From Lingula anatina (Eukaryota > Brachiopoda > Lingulata > Lingulida > Lingulidae): a stretch of DNA of 34,700 nucleotides. The position numbers and the translations under genes were made by a program. A model generated the notes under the pieces. It made no database searches, was not told the origin of the DNA, and was given only the letters and a program-made list of their open reading frames with translations. The stretch lies in the NCBI RefSeq assembly GCF_001039355.2, contig NW_019775695.1, positions 215,114 through 249,813 of the forward strand, given 5' to 3'. Of this stretch, positions 1 through 9,141 are shown one piece after another. Position 1 is the stretch's first letter. Every line of letters starts with the position of its first letter.

Positions 1-22
1 GTAGAAATAGATGTGATAAATA

Positions 23-25
<3 letters not shown>

Positions 26-104
<79 letters not shown>
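26..104. repeat. (CT)n microsatellite
   Basis: An uninterrupted run of about 39 CT dinucleotides. It is the longest of four CT tracts in the window, all of which have the pyrimidine strand on +. Confidence 0.97.
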
Positions 105-109
<5 letters not shown>

Positions 110-1821
110 AGTGTGTGAATGGTGTGAATGCAAAAGCAAGTGCTAGAAACTTGCAACCCCAGGAAACCAGTTAATTGATTACTATGGGCAAGGGTCATTG
201 TTTAAGGTCAAAAGGAAAATGCCAGAAAGAAACATAACTGTCTTTAAAACAATTACAGTTTCCAGGAAAATATCTTCACATTTATATTACACTGCATGAT
301 CTAGTCTCATCAAATCAAACTCAATCTTCACCCAATCACAAATGAATATATTGATTTTCACTTATTTTCACATGCTGCATATTGTATTATTTTCATTTGA
401 AGCCCACATTGCATTTATAATTGTTTTTAGTTTCTTTTTTCTCAAAGAAAACCTTTGAAAATAGCATCTTCTTTTCTATGCCAGCTTATTTAAGGCATCA
501 GACTTGATAATCAGTCATTGGTTACCAATCCTTATGTTATGATTGATTGGCTGGGCATTGGGTTGAATCACTTAATTGGATTGACTGAACCAGCAGGACA
601 AGAAGGAAGGCAGACTAAAACTAAATCACTTGATATGTACATAGTATGCACAGTTAAACTGTTCTACCCCATGTATCTATCCATCATCCATAAATTATAA
701 ATCCCCCACAGATATCTTTTGTTAATTCATCCCTCATACTACTGATTGATGGACTTGTCAGTCTGAATAATAGGATTTTGCTTTTTGTGACCTCCATCAA
801 TACAAATGATGCCAAGATGATGTGGTTTGTTAAAACACATGAGGATTTTATCGTTGTGAAACTGTACTTTAATAGTGGGGGGAAAAAAGCAGAATAAAGA
901 CAAAAAGTATTTTCTGTATATGCACACAAATGAACATGTGTGTTAGTATACTCAAAAGCATATGTATGTTTATGTTCACTTGACAGGAATATGCATACCG
1001 TATGTTTGACTGTGCATTTTGAAGTATGAAACATACCTGGAGATGTTATCACAGTGACCTTGGTGATATGTGCTTTATTCAATTGTAGGGTTGGTTTTCA
1101 GTGAAATAAATACTTACTCTTGGTATTTATGTTAAATAGTACACTACCACCCCCTCTACACATATGCCTGAGACACCTCTTGCTGAAGCTCTGTGTTCTG
1201 GCATATATCGCCAGGGTGTAGGTGTATTTTCTCACATGTATGTGCATTTGTGTGTGATTAATTATAAAAATTTCCTCAATCCATGCTCCATCCTTTTACA
1301 GGTTACTAGTTGCATTTTCTTTGATTTAAATGTCAGGTTTGGTAGCAGGAGTATATGGAGCATTGCACATGGGAGTGGATGGCAATCAATATTTGATAGT
1401 TACTGTTCAAAATTGAAGTGGCTTTTTCATTGTCAGTGTCCCTTGGGTACATGGGTAGTGTATAGCAGGCCATAGGTCTTGTTATGTTTTCATGGTTATG
1501 TGAAACAGCTGATTCTCTGTGATATTTAACTCTTACATTGGATGCACCAGTACCCCAGTAGAATTATATATTGATGTGAAAATAATTGGTCCCTTGGAGT
1601 TTCATAGGGTCCTTTGGAGTTTCACTTAATTATCTTTTGTTGTTTTATTAGACCTTAACTGGTAATTGCTTATTTCCCATTTTGTAATCTTCTGTAGATT
1701 TGTAGAGTTATTTTCACTCATTGTGTTACTTGTATTGATTCCATGCAGGCTAGCTGAGCTGGTGTCAGGATGATTATTATGACTTGGTTGAAATTAAAGA
1801 TGTCTTCCAACAGTGGTCACC
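105..1821. other. non-coding stretch, no exon found
   Basis: AT-rich sequence with only short open frames, none of which carries a recognisable domain or sits between convincing splice sites. I looked here for the missing signal-peptide exon of the Ly6/uPAR gene at 3147-3887 (an ATG followed by a hydrophobic stretch and a phase-1 donor) and did not find one. A short direct duplication built on TTGGAGTTTCA lies near 1595-1625. Confidence 0.5.
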
Positions 1822-1823
1822 TA

Positions 1824-2113
1824 GGCCCCATTCTGAATAGATGACCCGAGTACTTACTAATCCGCTGACTAAATATGGCCGACCCCAGTTTAAAAGTGAT
1901 GCCGCTGATGCCTGATGATCTCCCTACATCCACATGCGCTGTCGCTGCAGGGGCCAAGCAATTAAACCTCTGGGCAGAGATTTAATCTGTTTAAAGTCGT
2001 GTGTGGAGTCAGTGTGACCATCAGGTATCAGCAGCATCACTTTTGAACCGTCATCGGCCATATTTTATCAGCAGATCACCAAGTACTTGGATCATCCATT
2101 CTGAAAGGGGCCA
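1824..2113. mobile_element. 290-bp fold-back element (MITE-like) bounded by TA
   Basis: The two ends are long imperfect inverted repeats. The left arm starts GGCCCCATTC at 1824 and the right arm, read on the minus strand from 2113, starts TGGCCCCTTTC. By hand alignment they stay related for roughly 110 bp at about 78% identity, including the shared block AAATATGGCCGA. TA dinucleotides flank both ends (1822-1823 and 2114-2115), which fits Tc1/mariner-type insertion. The centre holds a second small hairpin around 1965-1985. There is no coding capacity, so it would be a non-autonomous element. The family name is unknown to me. Confidence 0.75.
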
Positions 2114-2115
2114 TA

Positions 2116-3146
2116 GAAATGTCTACCTGACATAACATCACTGTGTTAGTAGATAATCAGATCACATCTGTTAGTCACCCCATTCGAAATTGCATTATGG
2201 CTGTAAAAAATAAAAGTTGGGACTACTTTCAGCAAAATCATGTGAAAATGGATGATTTTTGAAACCCGTTGCCTATTTAATTTGGTATTTTGACACATTG
2301 ATATATTATGGGGCATTCTATGATATTCATTTTGCATTACAGATAGAATTTGACTCTTAAAGTTGTATTTTACAAAAAACTATAATAAATACACAGGTCA
2401 AATTTGGCATGAATTATAACAGACTCCTTGATTACTGCTTGCCTAACTTGTAACTTAAAAACTTCAAAAACATTTATAAGTTTTTGAGAAATATTGATCA
2501 CCATTGCTATATTTGAAAGACCGTGTTCAGTAAATGTAGATCTGTGTGATTGTCTGGTGACCCCATTAAGAATTTTCTAGTTTAAATTGGTTCTGTTCCT
2601 AACGCAACCATAGTTTGCTTTTTCTCCTGGGATTATAAGTTGTTGCAAAAGCATTATTGTGATAAACTGGGAATAGCATTATTTGATTCAAATAACTTCT
2701 TTGGCAATGATATTGTGATGATAAAATATTACGAAAGGATGGTATTGGGAATCATTTGAAAAAGCCCAAATTCTTGTGACCTATGTCTAAAGCTTAGCCT
2801 AGCAAGAATTCATTTAAAATATCCTTGAAAATTTAGTGGCTAAGTGTAATGTCTTATTTCCACATCTTACTGCTCAAAATATAATCCATCTATTTATGCC
2901 AAGTATAAACTACCGGTAGATAATCCTGAGAAAAATAGCTATTGTCTTTTAAATAGCCCATATTTTTGAAAAAAACAATCAATAATAGGACATAAGGCCA
3001 TCTTCAAGTAATCAGCCTCTGTTCACAACTGTGTGACTGCAGAAAAAGAATCTATAAAAAATAAAGTAAATAAAGAATCCAGCTCAGAGAGTAGATTGGT
3101 GCATTTTTTAACGAAGAAATTTCAACTCTTCTGCTCTTGGTCCCAG
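2116..3146. other. non-coding stretch upstream of Ly6-like exon
   Basis: AT-rich, with no protein-like open frame. It ends in the pyrimidine-rich acceptor (CTCTTGGTCCCAG) of the exon at 3147, so at least its right part is probably intron of that gene. Confidence 0.5.
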
Positions 3147-3887
3147 GTGAAGCTCGGTTACTCCAGTGTTATGACTGTACCAGTGAGGACCATCTGGGCT
3201 GTAAAGACCCTTTCAATGCCACAGACTCGCTGCAGGTGTGTGACAGACAGCACGACGCGTGCCTTAAAGTTGTGGCCACAAACACCAAAATTGGAAATGA
3301 TGGAACCAGACATGAAGGTGTGTGAAGAATTACTTGTCACAAGATTTTAGTTTTATTTTTGTGCAATAATATATTTATTGCCAAATTTCATATTGTTAAA
3401 TGCAGTGCTAGAAATTGAATTCAGCAATTATTTTGCATGTTCACTTTATAGCAATCATAAGTTAGTTCATTGAATGGCCTTAATTTTTTTATTGAAGTCT
3501 CAACAATTTTATGTATGATGTCTAATTCTAAATTTTACATTGAAATCTCTTTTCTCCAAGGAAAACAATTTTTTGCAAAAATAGCTATTTCATCAAAACA
3601 GCTACCATGTTATGGTACGATTATAAACAGCATGACAGAGTGACAAGTAATTAATGTCTTTGTTTCCAGATGCTCGTGTAATAACTCGCCAGTGTGCCAG
3701 CATTCCCACTGGTGGATTTGCCAAACAGAACGATTGTTACAAGACGGAGGCATCCAATGGTGGGTATGTGGAACAGTGCTTTTGCGGTAGTGACGAATGC
3801 AATGGCACGAGGGAAAATAAATACTCCTTAGGCATGCTGCTTGTCTGTGTGGTTGTGGCGGCCATGCTACTGAGTAGGAGGTTTTAG
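3147..3887 (+). CDS. Ly6/uPAR (three-finger) GPI-anchor-type protein, last two coding exons
   Basis: Two exons are visible: 3147-3317 (phase 1 in, phase 1 out, donor GTGTGT) and 3670-3887, ending in TAG. Together they encode about 128 residues forming one LU (Ly6/uPAR) domain. The first exon opens with LLQCYDCTSEDHLGC and carries five cysteines. The second carries five more and ends the domain in CFCGSDECNGT, the conserved Cys-Asn signature of the family. A hydrophobic tail (LGMLLVCVVVAAMLLSRRF) follows directly, which fits a GPI-attachment signal, so the protein should sit on the outer face of the plasma membrane. Potential N-glycosylation sites are FNAT and CNGT. The signal-peptide exon, which must end in phase 1, was not found, so the gene is partial at its 5' end. 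LU proteins of this type in invertebrates include quiver/sleepless-like channel modulators, but the sequence does not tell which role applies here. Confidence 0.85.
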
Positions 3888-4292
3888 TGGACCTCTGTTG
3901 ACCGTCACACCAGAACCTCTGCTGATGTTGCAGTGCTTCTCAGAGTGCAGAGATAGAAAAGGTACCAACACTAAGATAGTCCTCACACCAGCACACATAC
4001 TTGGACAGGTGGTTAGCTGAAAAATGTATTAGTGAAATCAACTGTTGGTGCCAAATTCATAATGAATTGTTAAATATAGATATTTTTCGGTGATTTTTAC
4101 AATACTTTTGGCAAATCATGTTATTTTTGCATTTGGTGTTTTGTTTATAGTGTGCATGTGCAAATAGATTTTTAGTTTGAAAATTGAAATTGTTCTATAG
4201 CATACCAGAAATTTCTTTCAGTACATTCATTTGTTATTTGATATGTTATATATTTATGTAAAACGTATTCGCTTCAGCATGGGGATTTTTGC

Positions 4293-4298
4293 AATAAA
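4293..4298 (+). terminator. poly(A) signal AATAAA of the plus-strand Ly6 gene
   Basis: AATAAA about 405 nt after the stop codon, followed by a T-rich stretch (TTTTAGTTTTT). It is the first canonical signal in the 3' UTR. Confidence 0.6.
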
Positions 4299-5668
4299 CA
4301 TATAAACCAGTTTTAGTTTTTAACTAAAATTAATTTGTGGGACATTAGTAATACCCAACCATCATTCCTGCTGTACATTTAGTGCCATGATATTTACAGT
4401 ATATAGCTGTAACTTGCCATAATTCTTAGGCTTCCAGATTTAAAGCCATATGCATTTATTGTGTTATGAAAAATATGATTTTAATATAGGTGCTTTGGGC
4501 TACCTTATAATTGTGCCATATTTCCTTGGCAGCACTTGCTGACAATTCAGGATATATCCATGAATCTTGTTTTTTACAGACAGACCAAGTTTCAATCTTG
4601 TCACTATTTTGATGCTTTACTTAGATGATAAGATAGCCATGTATCATTACAGGTACATTTACAGTAGATACAATGGAACAGACAGTAGTTATATTGAATA
4701 TTGATAAAAATTAAAGAGTACAATGTTTCAACAATACTTCTTAAAAGACTTATAAGCATTGCTGTTGTTATTGATGTGATTAAAAATAAGTATTTAATAG
4801 TTTACACATATTTAGGACTATAAGAGACATAAGGTGGGTAACTACAATTCCAAAATGAGTAGATAATATATTATATGGAAATTTCCTCAGAAGATTTCTC
4901 TTCCGATGATAATTTGAAAGCTGTAGTAGGTAAATTTGGGATGTTTTGTCATTGATTGACATTGATATGACATGAGAATGCTACTTTAAAGATGAAAAAA
5001 ATTAGTTCAACCTAGACAAAATACCTGTATGTTCATGTATAAATGCAAGACTCCGAGATAAAGATGACATAAGGTATTGGGAAAAAATCAATATCTGCTT
5101 TGATAGAGTATTTTGTGCCAGTAATTTGCCCTGTATACCTTTAAACCCAGATGTTATTCGAAGAAATCCACAATATCATAACGAGAAAATTACTCTCAGC
5201 AGCTTGCGTCTGTTTCCTGGTATTCAATCTTTGAAACAAGCCATTGGTAATGATTGTAAATTCCAATCAGAAAGATTGCTCAGACACTTGGAATGGCAAT
5301 GAAAGGGCTGTCTTCTCTGGTTCTTGTCTCTAGAGCTTCCAAAGCAATACATGTCGGTTATGTTGAAAACTGTTGGGTGACTGTATAATCTCTATGCAGA
5401 TCATCTTCTTCCTGACACATAACAATTGAGTCAGTTGCCGAGATCACTGCTTCTCTGTTGGTGCTCACACTGGGAGCTTTCTTCATTTGAATGAAGAATC
5501 TAGTCGGTTTTATGGGAAGCTTTTCAATCCGAGTCGCAATTGGCTCTGTACTTATTAAGTCGGTTATCTGCATTGTTTTCATGACATTTGGTTTACTTCA
5601 CAAATGGTAGTCAGTCAATTTCCTGGTTTTCAACCAGTTGTTTATTACCATTTCTATGATGGTTGGCA

Positions 5669-5686
5669 TTTTTTTTTTTTTTTTTT
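5669..5686. repeat. poly(T) tract
   Basis: An uninterrupted run of T. No retroposed body with target duplications was found beside it. Confidence 0.9.
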
Positions 5687-6199
5687 AATTTCAAGGCAGT
5701 ATCGAATCAGTTTGTGGGCCAGGTGGCATGCAGTCCACTAATAGCACCTACTAGTTCCCTCTAGCAGTTTGCTAACAAAACATTGGCCATCAGATTCCAA
5801 GATGCTTCTCAGCCCAGGGTTCTCTAACATTTTTTCATTCAGTACATATGTGATCCAGTTGGCTCACATTAATGTTCATGTTTTAGGTTTTCCTCTGATA
5901 GCTTACATAAGAATGATCTGACTACTTGTATTCTTTGAATAGTATCCTGAGCACCAAATTGTACCAGCCTTATACCAGCACATCAAGTATATCAAATGTT
6001 GAACAATGTTGCACCTGCGTCAAATAAATTGAAACGGGATGTTTGTGTTGTAAGCTCACTGAGATGGTTTGGTTATCAGAATGGTTCTTCATAAAAGTTT
6101 TACCTGCAACAGTGGACTGTTGATTGGTTAATTGGAGAGTTTGTCATTTAAACTACATGCAAAAGCAACTTGATAATTAATTTCCAGCAAACTTTTATC

Positions 6200-6200
<1 letters not shown>

Positions 6201-6234
<34 letters not shown>
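6201..6234. repeat. (TTTA)n microsatellite
   Basis: About eight tandem copies of the tetranucleotide TATT/TTTA. Confidence 0.95.
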
Positions 6235-7892
6235 TAATTTATCACGTAAACGAATCAGACTGCAAACTTAATATCACAGACACATTGCATCTGCATCATT
6301 TGATGAATGTTTTCTTGGATGTTTCAAAATAACCAACATTGTAGGATAGTTTCCTTTCTATGCCAGTTAGACGTTTTAATATTTATATATATATATATAT
6401 TTGCAGAGGTCAACTCTAGAAGATTAGGAGTTGCATTTTCAAACTCTGCTAGATTTATTATGATGATGTCAAGATATATTGTTGGTCCCATTGAAAAGTG
6501 CAAATTCATTTTGCCATGTAAGAATGATTACAGGCAGTTCCCATTTTTCAAATGGTGCTAATTAGAAGAAATTTAAAGAATGATATTGGCCATGATGGTA
6601 TTTTTCTGATTATCACACAGGTAATAATTTCAAGGTATTTTATGATATCAACATATGTTTATGACTAGGATGGAAGGTAATTAATGCTTAAATTCTTGCT
6701 TAAATTACTTCGTTAGAAAATTGATAAATATTTCATACTGAGTGTGTAGTGATTTTATTGGTATTTCATTTCACTGCCATATAGCATACAGTCACAAGGG
6801 CAGTGTCATGCCTAAAGCATGGTCAGATTTAGAACATGCACAATCAGGTCTTCCTTTCATAAAATGTTTCTTTTTGAATAATTGCTCTCTTCTCATTTAT
6901 TTACTGTCCTCATGCATAGATTCAGTGTTTTAAACTGTATGCAGCGTCACATTTTGTAATGGGGCAATATTTCTTCCAGCATTTCTTGTTTGCCTATTTC
7001 TGTTCTTATTCTCCTAGTCCTAGAATTTCTCACTGTACTGTCCAGAGCACAGTGAGAATAAAGCCATTATTGATTTTCCTGAAGTATGGAATAGAACTGT
7101 TGTTGGACTTTGTTATATTTACTAACTCATTCACTATGTATATAAAAATTAGCATTTACATAGCCTTTATTTACTTATAGGTTATTATTAGTTGTTATAA
7201 TTATTTTAAAAGCACATTGCTTTATGTAACCTGATGTGGACAATTTTTACGCGAGCAATTGTTTGTGGTGAACTTAGGTATGTCATACATGTGAAAGTAT
7301 TTTAACATTTTTGATGTCTAATTCACATTAACTCTTACATAATTGCCGTATTTACCTTAAAATATATGATGGGCTTATTGTAATTATTTAAAAGATATTT
7401 TTCCTCTGTCTCACTTTGATTCACCTACTGTGATGTAATTAAGATTCCAGTTAAATAAACCAATTGTTTTTACCCAAAGAATACCGTGTATCTGAATTTC
7501 CTTTTTAACTTGATTTAACTGTAAAATAATGCTGATCTTCCTACTGCAATATTATACAATATTGCATGCAGATGTTTTTATATCATCTCTGAATACAGAT
7601 TACAGAGTTAATAGCATATCACGTCTTTTGGGATTTTGTTTTACAAGACTGGCCCAGCTGGGAAGAGTAATTACTGCAAAGTCATGGTAAATTATACATT
7701 TCATTTTGCTTTACATGTAACATACATTTTTATTTATGTGTTTAAAGTAGCTACCATCAAGCTATTTTTAAATCCAAGTTATATGCAATTCATGTGCCGT
7801 ATTTATTCTGGAAGTGGTATCCCATTTTTCAGGAGTGGAGAATGCTCCATAAGAGAGACAAAAGTCAACATATACCTTAAAAATGTACTCCT

Positions 7893-7898
7893 TTTATT
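7893..7898 (-). terminator. candidate distal poly(A) signal of the minus-strand Ly6 gene
   Basis: TTTATT on the plus strand, which reads AATAAA on the minus strand. It would give a 3' UTR of about 1.25 kb for the gene ending at 9142. A more proximal signal exists at 8985-8990. Confidence 0.4.
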
Positions 7899-8984
7899 TT
7901 TCTTTCCTTTGTTTAAAGAAAAGGAATTAGAAACAAATCTAATAAAACAGAAAAGATTTCCCTGAACTATATAAACTATAAATGCTTCTATGTACAGATC
8001 GTAATAATTATTATAGTCAATGTCCAATGTTATTAACTAAAAGCTCTTATGTAGTAAGGCTTTCCTTTAATCTAATGTATAAACATGAAAACTTGCATAA
8101 TTTAAAGGATAACTCTGGAGTAAGCCATTTTATCAATGTCAAGTCATGTCAAGTCACGTCAAATGCTAAAAAAAAGCAGAATTGGTCCCATAAATTTCTC
8201 TTAAAGTTCACAAAAAAAAAAACAATGGGTCACTGCAGAGCTATCATGCTGTCGTGCCCTCCATTTGGAGACTTCAAAGATTATTGCTATTTACATTTAA
8301 AAACTTTACAAAGCACATTTAAAGCATATAGGTACATGGTTGAAGAGCACATGGGACTTGAGTGCCTCTTAATATTTACATGTACAGACTGGGTACTTCT
8401 AAAGTGCTGCATTCTCTTTGCAAAAATTAACACTGTTGAACAAAAACAGGTTTGCTTGGTCTTCAATATACAAAATGTTTATATGTACACATATGCTGAA
8501 CCTATGCATATACAAAAGCCCCAAAAGGCTGTAATTTTATACATGCTCACACAAGTAAAGCTGCATTACATTTGTGTAAATATACCTGTAATATATCCAA
8601 GGTCCATTTTGCTCTGAACAGAGTGCATATCTACTCCTACAGTTCATCTTAAAAAAGATCAAATTTGACACAGTTCATTGTGCTAATAGTTTTATCCTGG
8701 TATAACAAAAAGTTAAATTCAGTGAGAATCATGTTAGTTTGGAATGTGTTAATTTGTTTCAAATTTGGACATATCTTGGAATGCCAGCTGCTCAGTTGAA
8801 ATGCAGTATTACATGGTTGCCATCTTCAGTTTGAAGTATCAAACACATCAAGACAATGTGCTAGGTGTTACATCCAACAGAAAGGCATCACCGTTTAAAG
8901 GCAGAATTAAAAATCTGGACTTTCTTCAGTATATAAAATAGAATGGTTAAATCAAACTTGCCTAGATGAAATAAAAAACCTATT

Positions 8985-8990
8985 TTTATT
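8985..8990 (-). terminator. candidate proximal poly(A) signal of the minus-strand Ly6 gene
   Basis: TTTATT on the plus strand (AATAAA on minus), about 150 nt downstream of the stop codon at 9142-9144. Confidence 0.5.
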
Positions 8991-9141
8991 ATAAAACAGT
9001 TTTGTTAAAAAACTTGTAATAAAAACAGCTGACATTTTTTTTTAATGGAATGACAAAGTGATCTGGCTAGTTCGTCTTTTTGATAAATCAAGCCCAGAAA
9101 ACAACTCATTTATACAAAGGAAACCAAACAATATTCATGCT

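Larger units (their letters stand above)
4316..7892. other. AT-rich intergenic region between tail-to-tail Ly6 genes
   Basis: About 3.5 kb with no exon that I can support. It holds a T18 run (5669-5686), a (TTTA)n tract (6201-6234), a short (AT)n (about 6383-6400) and a small 9-bp-stem hairpin at 7027-7056 (TCTCACTGT/ACAGTGAGA). A 74-codon minus-strand frame at 5358-5582 is preceded by an in-frame stop and resembles nothing I know. Confidence 0.5.

Noticed and set aside
3033-3350. 105-codon frame overlapping the first Ly6 exon
   Set aside because: It is a different frame from the one that carries the conserved LU cysteines and splices to the next exon.
5358-5582. 74-codon minus-strand open frame with protein-like composition
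   Set aside because: An in-frame stop lies directly upstream, no splice site extends it and I recognise no family. It could be a decayed fragment but cannot be supported as a gene.
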